Source: Altererythrobacter sp. Root672 (GTDB lineage: Bacteria > Pseudomonadota > Alphaproteobacteria > Sphingomonadales > Sphingomonadaceae). Taken from it: 64,000 nucleotides of DNA. The stretch lies in the NCBI RefSeq assembly GCF_001427865.1, contig NZ_LMHH01000001.1, forward strand, positions 2,286,247-2,350,246, given 5' to 3'. A model generated the notes under the pieces. The model made no database searches. It had not been told where the DNA came from and saw nothing but the letters and a program-made list of their open reading frames with translations. Both the position numbers and the translations under genes were made by a program. Each line of letters starts with the position of its first letter. Positions within the stretch are counted from its first letter, which is position 1. This document shows positions 36,386 through 44,208 of the stretch, one piece after another.

Positions 36386-36919
36386 TCAACCGACGATGCT
36401 GAATACCTCATCATCGGCCTGAGCTTCACAAAATCCACTACCGATATTCTCGCTTGGGCCGGCCCCCGTCGGTGACGGCGCGCTGATCGTAAGCGTCGCG
36501 GATCGATTGATCAGTGTCGCACCCTCCAACTCGATGGGTCGATCATCCTTTAGCAGCGGGACTAGACTGACAGAAAAATGAAACCGATGAGTTCGTTCCG
36601 CAATCGGCACGACAAAGATTCCCACGTGTGAAATTCCGCCCTCGAAGGGAGGAATTGGCACCTTGAGCGCGACCGGAATCTTGGCAGACACCTCGCCCTC
36701 AGGCCAACCGTTTAACCCCACGATGCGGAGGTTGATCTGTTCTTGAACGGGGAAAGTCTGCAGCGCGAGAAGCGTCTTAGCTCCGTTTGGGCGGTTGATT
36801 GCGCATATGTACGTTGTTGTTTCCGCCCAGAGGCTTTCGATGGTCCCAATTCGCGCACCCGCTTGGCTCGTAGGCGCCGCGGTAGTGCTTGCCGCCATCA
36901 CCAATAAATGAAAAAGCAT
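36386..36919 (-). CDS. Secreted protein of unknown function
   Basis: This is a 177-residue protein with a short candidate signal peptide (MLFHLLVMAASTTAA) and a beta-rich mature part containing two distant Cys ('YICAINRP', 'SGFCEAQADD') that could pair. GGGGGAAA precedes the ATG. No family was recognised. It lies on the same strand as and upstream of the cco operon, but the FixK box and a 100-base gap separate them, so it is probably independent. The base composition is less GC-rich than the cco genes. Confidence 0.6.
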   Translation of the reverse strand: MLFHLLVMAASTTAAPTSQAGARIGTIESLWAETTTYICAINRPNGAKTLLALQTFPVQEQINLRIVGLNGWPEGEVSAKIPVALKVPIPPFEGGISHVGIFVVPIAERTHRFHFSVSLVPLLKDDRPIELEGATLINRSATLTISAPSPTGAGPSENIGSGFCEAQADDEVFSIVG

Positions 36920-37191
36920 CGACTTTCCCCCAATTATAGCGTTCGCGCTCAGAAGATCCTCAATCTGACCAATCTAGCACAAGCAATACGATTGCTGCTC
37001 CTCGTGGAAACCGCGGATTGACTTAAGCCATAGCGACGGTCAGCGCTTTCGGAGGCACGATTCATTAAAGGGCCGCGGGAACAAGTCGCGGGCGAGCTCT
37101 GAGGACTCGATACTAAATCGCAAGGCTACCCACTCAATTTCGTCGCTTTACCGGGCGAAAGTGTCACATTGGCGGGCAGGATGTTTCGAAG

Positions 37192-37770
37192 TCACTCCGG
37201 AACGGTCGAGGCGTGATCTGAATATTTCTCGGCCAGTGCGACAGCTCGATCAACGTAGTCCTTGGTTATGTAGGGCACAAACCCAAGCCTGTTGCCGGCC
37301 GCAAAGCTCGCCTGATAATATTTGAGCCTTGGGACATTGCCCAAAATGGCCAAGGCTGCGAGGTGGCGGATAGGCCTGTTCCCGGGCGCGTTAGTCGGAA
37401 GCTCTGCATGCTCTTGAAGCGCCTTGTCCAGATCCTGCGCGCTTGCCCATGCGATCGCTTCGTTTGAAGCTTGACGAACGTGCTCTTCGAGAATTTCTGG
37501 CGCACGAATATCAATACCACTCCGCGCAACCACAAGTGGGCACGCCCCATTACTATCCCCATGTATATAAACACACGTATAAGAAAAAATGTCAGTATAA
37601 ACAGAAAGTGATGATTCAATCTTTTGATAATTACTTGTATTTTTGATGCCGTATATAAAATTGATATTTCTATCAATCAATTTTATAGTAGCATACCGAT
37701 CTCCAACTTCATCAGTTAATGCCAGCCATCCGAGCTCTTTTAAAATTTTCGTGACGTCTTTATTTGTCAT
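37192..37770 (-). CDS. Putative immunity protein paired with nuclease-like toxin
   Basis: This 192-residue soluble protein has no recognised family. It starts MTNKDVTKILKELGW and its ATG overlaps the stop of the upstream nuclease-like gene (ATGA), preceded by AGGA. The 5' half is strikingly AT-rich (about 22% GC over 37621-37680 by my count), unlike the surroundings, which indicates recent transfer. The position directly after a PD-(D/E)XK-like toxin domain is the usual place of an immunity gene. The immunity role is inference from position and composition. Confidence 0.6.
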   Translation of the reverse strand: MTNKDVTKILKELGWLALTDEVGDRYATIKLIDRNINFIYGIKNTSNYQKIESSLSVYTDIFSYTCVYIHGDSNGACPLVVARSGIDIRAPEILEEHVRQASNEAIAWASAQDLDKALQEHAELPTNAPGNRPIRHLAALAILGNVPRLKYYQASFAAGNRLGFVPYITKDYVDRAVALAEKYSDHASTVPE

Positions 37771-38456
37771 TTTCCTAATCCTGGAAACGCCTGTTCGTAA
37801 ATTGGGATGCCATTTGGATAGCCCTGATCTTTGAGGGGAATGTCTGGAACTAGATCAAAATCTTTAGCGACCTGACCCCTTGGAATAGAGTCACCGTCTC
37901 TAATCTGAGGAAAAATCTCGCTCTGTCGGATGCTTAACTCGGCGTCGCCAGTCTTTACCTCGATAATGGCCACCTTGCCATTAGGTGCTACGTAAACGAT
38001 GTCCGGTCGACACCGCCCCGCTCCGCAAGAATCGCCAAACGAAATTTCCTTGTCCGAGACTTGATAGCCAAGATCTTTGAGCTGCGTTTTCAGGTCAGCA
38101 ACAATGGCCTGGTGATGCTCATTGTGGTCGCGGATCGTGAGCTTTGGTGGTAAGTTTGGCGCCTCGACATCCGGCACCGCCTTGCTCGCACCCTTGCTGA
38201 GCGCTGCTTCGGCCGCCGCTGTTGCCGCTGTTGCCGCAGCGTGGCCAGCGGCGGTTGCCTGGGTGCGGATGTCGGCATTGGCGAGGTGGACGGCCCCGTC
38301 CCGCACCTGCTCGAGATAGGTCCCCATGCTGGTCTCATCGCGAAGCGCAGCATCGAAGCCGTTGATCGCACCTTTGACGCTCGGCCTCGAGCCGCGCTCT
38401 TTCACGCACGAGCAGATCTTCGGTTTGCGCGGCAGCCGAGGAGGCCAGAGCAGCAA
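37767..38456 (-). CDS. Putative toxin with C-terminal PD-(D/E)XK-like nuclease domain, 5' end doubtful
   Basis: The frame encodes up to 229 residues. The C-terminal ~130 residues ('LTIRDHNEHHQAIVADLKTQLKDLGYQVSDKEISF', 'CRPDIVYVAPNGKVAIIEVKTGDAELSIRQSEIFPQI') show the D...E-x-K pattern of restriction-endonuclease-fold domains. The upstream part 'TSMGTYLEQVRDGAVHLANADIRTQATAAGHAAATAATAAAEAAL' is an Ala-rich helical linker. The only far-upstream start is a TTG (38456); an ATG lies at 38327. A signal peptide is encoded just upstream in a different frame (38335-38490), so the original gene was probably longer and is now frameshifted. It is followed by an overlapping immunity-like gene. Confidence 0.55.
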   Translation of the reverse strand: MLLWPPRLPRKPKICSCVKERGSRPSVKGAINGFDAALRDETSMGTYLEQVRDGAVHLANADIRTQATAAGHAAATAATAAAEAALSKGASKAVPDVEAPNLPPKLTIRDHNEHHQAIVADLKTQLKDLGYQVSDKEISFGDSCGAGRCRPDIVYVAPNGKVAIIEVKTGDAELSIRQSEIFPQIRDGDSIPRGQVAKDFDLVPDIPLKDQGYPNGIPIYEQAFPGLGK

Positions 38457-38490
38457 GACCCACGGCGAAGCCAGTGGTGATCCGACGCAC
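38335..38490 (-). pseudogene. Out-of-frame signal-peptide fragment of the toxin gene
   Basis: Reading from GTG at 38490 gives 'VRRITTGFAVGLAALASSAAAQTEDLLVRERARLEAE', a good Sec signal peptide with AxA cleavage, then a frame that soon stops at 38335. The toxin frame overlaps it, offset by one base. A single-base indel near 38360-38420 would join the two into one secreted toxin, so this is probably its displaced N-terminus. Confidence 0.45.
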
Positions 38491-38782
38491 GGATCGCGCG
38501 GTCGGAATCGTCGTCCGCAAGCCTTGCTGTGAACCGGCTTCCGGACGCAACTGAACCCCCCGATTCTTTAAAATACAATGACTTGAATGAGGTGTGACCG
38601 CAGGATCGGTGCATCAATACGTAACACTACGGAAGGGGAGCTCGCGGTCGGCCGCCGGCATAGGCCGGGCCCGGCCAGCGCTGAGTGGGGAAGAGCTCTT
38701 TCCAGCGCGGTCAGTCCGCCAAACCACGCAGGACCCCGCGGTTTGGCGCCAGGCCCCAGCGATCTCGAGGAGTGGCTAGCCG
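38491..38782. other. Intergenic region with no recognised gene
   Basis: Roughly 290 bases between the toxin 5' end and an IS6-like end. Open frames here look like chance readings of GC-rich DNA. No promoter or repeat was identified with confidence. Confidence 0.4.
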
Positions 38783-38816
38783 GGCGATGTGTCAGCCCAA
38801 TGCTAACCGATCTCCA
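38783..38816 (+). mobile_element. IS6-family-like terminal sequence at the break of kdgD
   Basis: GGCGATGTGTCAGCCCAATG and following bases resemble the ends at 39239 (TGTCAGTCCAATGCGAACG) and 63759 (GGTGCTGTCAGTCTAACC). It coincides with the point where the kdgD homology stops, so it is probably a residual IS end left after insertion and deletion. Confidence 0.5.
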
Positions 38817-39115
38817 TTGGAAGCCTGGACTCGCGCTCCGACTACGGCGCCTGACAGAACCACCGGCACTCTTCCCTTGGCAACTTCAACTGCAGCAGAT
38901 GTGACGCTGATCACTTCGTCAGGAGCGAGCGAGAAGAACTCGCCCGTGCCGCCCGCCGCAAACAGGCCGGCCAGTTCCTGCTCGAGCATGGAGGCGCAAT
39001 GCGCACGATAGGCCCCTTCGGCGAAGCGACCTCCGTCATCGAAATGGGTTACGGGAAAGGACAGCAGCCCCTTGCCCAACTGTTGCGCCATCGCCGCGGG
39101 GTTCAAGTTCGACAT
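38792..39115 (-). pseudogene. kdgD: 5-dehydro-4-deoxyglucarate dehydratase, N-terminal fragment
   Basis: The first ~85 of 107 residues match KdgD/DapA-superfamily dehydratases: 'LGKGLLSFPVTHFDDGGRFAEGAYRAHCASMLEQELAGLFAAGGTGEFFSLAPDEV' and 'AAVEVAKGRVPVV'. The full enzyme is about 300 residues; here homology ends near 'VVLSGA' and a non-homologous tail runs into an IS6-like end. The Schiff-base Lys region is lost, so it cannot be active. The enzyme normally makes 2-oxoglutarate semialdehyde from 5-keto-4-deoxyglucarate. The neighbouring aldehyde dehydrogenase on the same strand would oxidise that product, so this is the wreck of a sugar-acid pathway. Confidence 0.8.
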
Positions 39116-39238
39116 CGCGTTGCTTCTCTTTCCAGACAGATCCCGAGCGAGCGATAAGTTCAGCGGGCGGAAGGGTCCAAGCCAAAGGCGCGTTCAATCA
39201 TTGCACGGCTTAGCTGGATGGCCTGAACCGATCGAAAG

Positions 39239-39265
39239 GGTGCTGTCAGTCCAATGCGAACGCGT
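39239..39265 (+). mobile_element. IS6-family-like terminal sequence
   Basis: GGTGCTGTCAGTCCAATGCG begins exactly like the IS6 end at 63759, and is also preceded by CGAAAG. No transposase remains next to it. It lies between the kdgD fragment and the aldehyde dehydrogenase gene. Confidence 0.6.
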
Positions 39266-39321
39266 CTACATTAGACGCGGTCGAACTTGATCGACGTGGT
39301 TGCATCCTGCGAGCCAGGAAC

Positions 39322-40755
39322 TCAGGTACCAAGCCCGCCGATCAATCCGTATTTCAGTTCAAGGTACTCATCCATCCCGTGTCGCGAACCTTCGCGACCG
39401 AGACCCGATTCCTTGATGCCGCCGAAAGGCGCGACCTCGGTGCCAAGCAGGCCCTCGTTCACGGCCACCATCCCGTACTCCAGCTCGCGCATCACGCGGG
39501 CCACGCGACCGATATCACGGGTGTAGAAGTAAGACGCCAAGCCGTAGCGCGTATCATTGGCGAGACGCAGCGCCTCATCTTCGCTCTGGAAGGACGTTAT
39601 CGAGGCAACCGGGCCGAATATTTCCTGCCGCGCGATATCCATGTCCGGCGCTACGCCGGTCAGGACCGTGGGCGTGTAAAACTGTGCGCCGGCATTGTGG
39701 TGGCTCCCCCCCCATGCGAGCGAAGCGCCTTGCGAGAGCGCGAGGTCGGTCAGCGACTCCACCTTCTTGAAGGCCGTGTCGGTAATCAGTGGGCCGATCT
39801 GCGCGCCTTCTTCGAGGCCGTTTGCGACCTTAAGGGCGCTGACGCGTGCCACGAACTTCTCCACGAAGAGATCGTGCACGTCTCGCTGCACCAGCATGCG
39901 GTTGGCGCCGATGCACGACTGCCCGGCATTGCGGAACTTGGCGATCATCGCACCATCCACCGCGGCATCGACGTCGGCATCCCCAAACACGATGAAGGGC
40001 GCGTTACCGCCAAGTTCCATGCTGACGCGCTTTACCGTGCTGCCCGCCTGTTCCAGCAGAAGCTTGCCGATTGCGGTGGAACCGGTGAAGCTGATCTTGC
40101 GGACGGTAGGGTGCGTGCAGAACAGCTTCCCGACCATGGGCGCGTCGTCGCTTGGCACGATCCTGAGGACATCGGTCGGGATGCCCGCCTTCACCGCCAG
40201 CGCTTCGAGCGCCAGCGCGGACAGCGGCGTCGCCTCGGACGGCTTGATCACTATCGCGCATCCTGCAGCAAGCGCCGGAGCGGATTTGCGAGTGATCATG
40301 GCGAGCGGAAAGTTCCACGGCGTGATGGCCGCGCACGTCCCGACCGGTTCCTTGGTCACGACAATACTCTTGCCGACGGCAAAGCTGGGGATGGTCTCCC
40401 CGTAGGCGCGTTTGGCCTCCTCCGAATACCATTCGACGAAGCTGGCGGCGTAGTCGACTTCGGTGCGCGCTTCAGCCAGGGGCTTGCCGCATTCGCGCGT
40501 GCAGATTTCGGCCAGTTCCTCGCGATGGAGGATGATGAGGTCGAACCAGGCCCGCAGTATGGCTGAACGCTCCTTGGCGGTAACCGCGGCCCAGTCATGG
40601 CGAGCGGCGTCCGCCTTGCGGATGATCTCATCGATCTCGGTTTCGGAATAGGTTCGCACGGACGCCACCACGTCCCCGTTGGCGGGGTTCAGCACTGGCA
40701 TGCCCGCTTTATCGTCGAGACCTTGCGGTAAAAGGTTGGAGAGCCAGCCTGACAT
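39322..40755 (-). CDS. NAD(P)-dependent aldehyde dehydrogenase, succinate- or 2-oxoglutarate-semialdehyde type
   Basis: This 477-residue enzyme is of normal length for the GabD-like ALDH subfamily. Catalytic E247 is in 'VSMELGGNAPF' and C281 in 'NAGQSCIGANR'; the cofactor loop is 'ISFTGSTAIGK', and 'ITPWNFPLAMITRK' is conserved. The frame opens 46 codons upstream, but AGAGG eight bases before the ATG at 40755 sets the start. The downstream kdgD remnant suggests the original role was oxidation of 2-oxoglutarate semialdehyde to 2-oxoglutarate in uronate/aldarate use. Sequence alone also allows succinate-semialdehyde dehydrogenase. It is divergent from the sulfotransferase-like gene across about 100 bases. 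Confidence 0.88.
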   Translation of the reverse strand: MSGWLSNLLPQGLDDKAGMPVLNPANGDVVASVRTYSETEIDEIIRKADAARHDWAAVTAKERSAILRAWFDLIILHREELAEICTRECGKPLAEARTEVDYAASFVEWYSEEAKRAYGETIPSFAVGKSIVVTKEPVGTCAAITPWNFPLAMITRKSAPALAAGCAIVIKPSEATPLSALALEALAVKAGIPTDVLRIVPSDDAPMVGKLFCTHPTVRKISFTGSTAIGKLLLEQAGSTVKRVSMELGGNAPFIVFGDADVDAAVDGAMIAKFRNAGQSCIGANRMLVQRDVHDLFVEKFVARVSALKVANGLEEGAQIGPLITDTAFKKVESLTDLALSQGASLAWGGSHHNAGAQFYTPTVLTGVAPDMDIARQEIFGPVASITSFQSEDEALRLANDTRYGLASYFYTRDIGRVARVMRELEYGMVAVNEGLLGTEVAPFGGIKESGLGREGSRHGMDEYLELKYGLIGGLGT

Positions 40756-40857
40756 AGTTTCGCCTCTCGCATTGCGGAGCTGAACGAACCGCACACCCGT
40801 TGACAGTCGATGTGCCTGTTCGACCTTCGTTTGCCAAGCGTTGGATAGGGACCTATC

Positions 40858-42006
40858 GTGCTTCCGCAGCCGGAGCGACCGATCGACGTGCAAGCGCTTT
40901 ACGCATTACCGGACCACGAAGTTGTCGCAGGCCTGATCCCCGGTATCGTCGAGAAACGCCTTCGCACGGACGAGGCAATCGAACGCATCCGCGCAACTCC
41001 CGGAATGGTGCCTGTCGCCATCGACCCCGAGAGCAAGCCAGGGGGCGGCGCGGTGCTATGGGCGGATATTGGTGACCATCCGTTTCGCGAATGGCAGTTC
41101 ATGTACACGATCGAGAAGCTGGCCCAGAGTGGCCAGATCGGCGATGCCTTCTCGACGGATTTCGCGATCCTCCAGGATGATCGCATCCTCGCGGACCCCA
41201 TCGAGCCGGACGGCTTCCTGTTTCACATCTCGCGATGCGGATCGACGCTGGCGGCAAAAGCCCTTGCGCGTTCTCCACGGCACGTGGTGATCAACCAAGG
41301 CGGTCCGCTGCAGCGCGGCTTCTGGGCCACGATCACACGTGACTGGACGCAGCCGGCCGAGGCGAGCCCGGAGAACCTCAAGGCGTTCCGCAACCTGGTG
41401 CTGGCGATGACCCGCCGCCGAAGGCCGGAGCAGGTTCACGCCTTCGTCAAGTTCATCAGCTGGAACACGCTCTACCTGGATTTCGCCATGCGAGCTTTTC
41501 CGGACGTACCGGCGCTGTTCCTCTATCGCGACCCGGCGGAAGTCATCGTCTCCGTCCTCCGCGAGACCAGCGCGGTGCTCTGGGCAAAGGGACGCAGGCA
41601 GGCGGGTTTCCTGATGGGGGGCGATTGGCGCGCGACGCAGGACATGGGCGATGTCGAGTATCTTGCCCACTGCTTTGCCCACTACCTCGACGTAGCGGAG
41701 CAGGCCCCGGGTCGTATCGTGCACGTCAATTACAAGGATATCGATCCCGCCAGTTTTCCCACGATCCTGGAGCGGGGTTTGAACTTCAAGCCAGACGGTG
41801 CGGAGCTGGCGCTGATGCTGGAGCAGTTCAGGTTCCACTCCAAGGACGATAGCGACAAGCAGCAGTTTCAGCTCGATAGCGCCGAGAAGCGCGCTTCCAT
41901 GGCCGACGAGCAAAAGCGGCTAGTGAGCCAAATCTGTGGGGAACTTGTCGCACGGCTGGACCGCTCTGCATCCAACCTGTTTGCGCGGGAAGCGAAAGAC
42001 CTGTAG
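40858..42006 (+). CDS. Sulfotransferase-family protein
   Basis: This 382-residue protein contains a P-loop-like PAPS-binding motif 'GFLFHISRCGSTLAAKAL' near residue 120 and a second phosphate-binding motif 'ALFLYRDPAEVIVSVLRE' around residue 220, the two landmarks of the sulfotransferase superfamily. The N-terminal ~100 residues are not part of the core. The start is a GTG with AGGGA seven bases upstream. It begins a plus-strand cluster with a GT2, a nucleotide-sugar dehydrogenase and a MobA-like enzyme, so a glycan or glycolipid acceptor is plausible but unproven. Confidence 0.75.
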   Translation: MLPQPERPIDVQALYALPDHEVVAGLIPGIVEKRLRTDEAIERIRATPGMVPVAIDPESKPGGGAVLWADIGDHPFREWQFMYTIEKLAQSGQIGDAFSTDFAILQDDRILADPIEPDGFLFHISRCGSTLAAKALARSPRHVVINQGGPLQRGFWATITRDWTQPAEASPENLKAFRNLVLAMTRRRRPEQVHAFVKFISWNTLYLDFAMRAFPDVPALFLYRDPAEVIVSVLRETSAVLWAKGRRQAGFLMGGDWRATQDMGDVEYLAHCFAHYLDVAEQAPGRIVHVNYKDIDPASFPTILERGLNFKPDGAELALMLEQFRFHSKDDSDKQQFQLDSAEKRASMADEQKRLVSQICGELVARLDRSASNLFAREAKDL

Positions 42007-42110
42007 CTACACAGTCACCCCATATGTTCGACTTACATGGGGTGCTGTCGGAACCGGATCGTTGCGGACTCCCGGCAGGTTAATCTGGCGCAGCGCTCAA
42101 GGAGTCCGGC

Positions 42111-42866
42111 TTGGACGACCTCGCAAATGATGCCGTGCTCAGTGTGGTCATCCCCAACCACAACTATGGGGAATTCATAGGTGCGGCGATCGCATCGATC
42201 AATGCGCAGACCTATGGCCCAATCGAACTGATCGTCGTTGATGACGCCAGCACGGACAATTCCGTCGAGGTAATCGAGGAAGCGTTGGCCGCTGCAGGCA
42301 ACGTCCGTTCCAAGCGACTGATCGTTCTGGAGCGGAACGTCGGCAAGCTAGGCGCGCTCAACCGCGCCTTGGAGCATGTCACCGGCCGCTATTTCATCAT
42401 CCTCGACAGCGATGACATTCTCCTGCCGGATTATGCAGCGCGGACCATTGCCGAGCTGGAGCGGGCGCGAGAGGACGACGAGACAATCGCGTTTATCTAC
42501 ACCGATTGCATGCTGATCTCGCGGACGGGCCAGGAACTCGATCGCGGCAAGTCCACCGCCTGGGACAAGGCATTGCTGGAGCGATATTCGTTCGTCCCCG
42601 AACCCGCGACTTGCCTTGCCGCTCCGGTCTTTGAAGCAGCGCCTTACGACTCTGCAATCCGCAAGGGCACCAAGCACCACAAGTGGAAGAAGATCGTCGC
42701 CGATGGCTGGAACGGTCGTCATCTGGCCGAGCCGTTGTTCTGCTACCGCATGCATCAGGGCAATCTGTCCGGCATCGGCAAGCGCGTGATCGATGAGGTC
42801 GAACGCGGCGAACGGGGCGAACGCATCCTTTCCGGCTACTGGCCGCTTCAATCGACAGGACACTGA
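42111..42866 (+). CDS. Family 2 glycosyltransferase
   Basis: This is a 251-residue GT-A fold enzyme. 'LSVVIPNHNYGEFIGAAIASINAQTYGPIELIVVDDASTD' is the GT2 nucleotide-binding start, and 'GRYFIILDSDDIL' carries the metal-binding DxD-like motif. There is no membrane segment, so it should act on cytoplasmic lipid-linked or soluble acceptors. The start is a TTG preceded by AAGGAG at good distance. It is followed after seven bases by the nucleotide-sugar dehydrogenase, so they are co-transcribed. Confidence 0.88.
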   Translation: MDDLANDAVLSVVIPNHNYGEFIGAAIASINAQTYGPIELIVVDDASTDNSVEVIEEALAAAGNVRSKRLIVLERNVGKLGALNRALEHVTGRYFIILDSDDILLPDYAARTIAELERAREDDETIAFIYTDCMLISRTGQELDRGKSTAWDKALLERYSFVPEPATCLAAPVFEAAPYDSAIRKGTKHHKWKKIVADGWNGRHLAEPLFCYRMHQGNLSGIGKRVIDEVERGERGERILSGYWPLQSTGH

Positions 42867-42872
42867 CAGTCT

Positions 42873-44204
42873 ATGGCCCAGCCTCTCATCGAACAAGTTC
42901 ACGAAGAGCAGGTACCGGCCACTTTCCCGCTGAAGCTGGAAGATGCGCGCGTCGGTGTGGTGGGCCTCGGCTATGTCGGCCTTCCAATCGCCGTCGCTCT
43001 CGGACAGCAATTCCCGACCATCGGCATCGATATCAACACGTCGCGTGTCGATAAGCTCAAGCTCGGGCACGACGCGACGAGGGAGACGAGTGCAGAGGAA
43101 CTAGGGGCCGCGACCCATCTGACATTCACGGCCGATTGGGCCGAAGTCGCGGCCTGCAACATCTATGTCGTCACCGTACCGACGCCGCTCGACAACCATA
43201 ACCACCCGGACCTTTGCCCGCTGGAAGGCGCCACTCGCGCTATCGGCCACGTTCTCAAGCGCGGCGACGTCGTGATCTACGAGAGCACTGTCTATCCCGG
43301 TTGCACCGAAGAGTTCTGCGTGCCGATCCTCGAGGACATTTCAGGCCTGACCTTCAACAGCGATTTCTTCTGCGGCTACAGCCCGGAGCGGATCAATCCC
43401 GGGGACAAGACGCACAAGGTCGGCGACATCATGAAGATCACCTCCGGCTCCACGCCCGAGGCTGCAGACTTTGTCGATCGGCTCTATCGTCGCATCATTA
43501 CGGCGGGCACGCATCGGGCGAGTTCGATCCGCGTGGCAGAGGCGGCCAAGGTGATGGAAAACACCCAGCGCGATCTCAATATCGCACTGGCAAACGAACT
43601 GGCGATGATCTGCAACGCGCTTGGCATCGATACCATCGAGGTGCTCGAAGCTGCCGGCACGAAATGGAACTTCATGCCTGTGAGGCCTGGCCTGGTGGGC
43701 GGGCACTGCATTGGCGTCGACCCCTATTACCTCACCTACAAGGCTGAAGAGATCGCTTACCATCCCGAGGTGATCCTGGCCGGTCGGCGGATCAACGATC
43801 GGGTTGGAAAGTACGTTGCAAACCAGTTCGTGCGGTTGATGGGGCGCAAGGGCTTGCTCGGAGGAAGTCCGCGCGTCCTGGTGCTGGGCTTCGCTTTCAA
43901 GGAAGGTTGTCCGGATCACCGCAACACCAAAGTCGCCAATATCGTCAGTCATTTGCGGGAATTCGATCTTGCGGTGGACGTCTACGACCCCTGGGTCGAT
44001 GCGGGCCAATGTGCCGAAGAATACGGCATTCGTCCTGTGACCGTTCTCGAAACCGGCAAGTACGATGGCATTATCCTGGCTGTGGCGCATGAGGAATTCC
44101 TGGCCATGGGAGAAAACGGAATCCGTGCGCTCGGTAAGCCCGGTGCAGCCCTTTACGACGTGAAGTCAGTGCTGCCGAAGGGCGCAAGCGATCAACGCCT
44201 CTAG
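42873..44204 (+). CDS. tviB: UDP-N-acetyl-hexosamine 6-dehydrogenase (TviB/WbpA type)
   Basis: This 443-residue enzyme oxidises UDP-HexNAc to the 6-uronate in two NAD-dependent steps. The N-terminal Rossmann fold 'RVGVVGLGYVGLPIAVALG', 'VVTVPTPLD', 'ESTVYPGCTEEFCVPIL', 'GYSPERINPGDK' and the catalytic C279 in 'VGGHCIGVDPYYL' are all present. 'SPERINPGD' and 'AYHPEVILAGRRIND' favour the TviB/WbpA group (UDP-GlcNAc/GalNAc) over plain UDP-glucose dehydrogenase. It lies between the GT2 gene and the MmgE/PrpD gene and should supply an aminouronic acid donor for a surface glycan. Confidence 0.9.
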   Translation: MAQPLIEQVHEEQVPATFPLKLEDARVGVVGLGYVGLPIAVALGQQFPTIGIDINTSRVDKLKLGHDATRETSAEELGAATHLTFTADWAEVAACNIYVVTVPTPLDNHNHPDLCPLEGATRAIGHVLKRGDVVIYESTVYPGCTEEFCVPILEDISGLTFNSDFFCGYSPERINPGDKTHKVGDIMKITSGSTPEAADFVDRLYRRIITAGTHRASSIRVAEAAKVMENTQRDLNIALANELAMICNALGIDTIEVLEAAGTKWNFMPVRPGLVGGHCIGVDPYYLTYKAEEIAYHPEVILAGRRINDRVGKYVANQFVRLMGRKGLLGGSPRVLVLGFAFKEGCPDHRNTKVANIVSHLREFDLAVDVYDPWVDAGQCAEEYGIRPVTVLETGKYDGIILAVAHEEFLAMGENGIRALGKPGAALYDVKSVLPKGASDQRL

Positions 44205-44208
44205 ACCA

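Noticed and set aside
37192..38490. Contact-dependent inhibition or Rhs locus around the nuclease-like toxin
   Set aside because: No CdiB, haemagglutinin repeats, Rhs/YD repeats or VgrG/PAAR module is present nearby.
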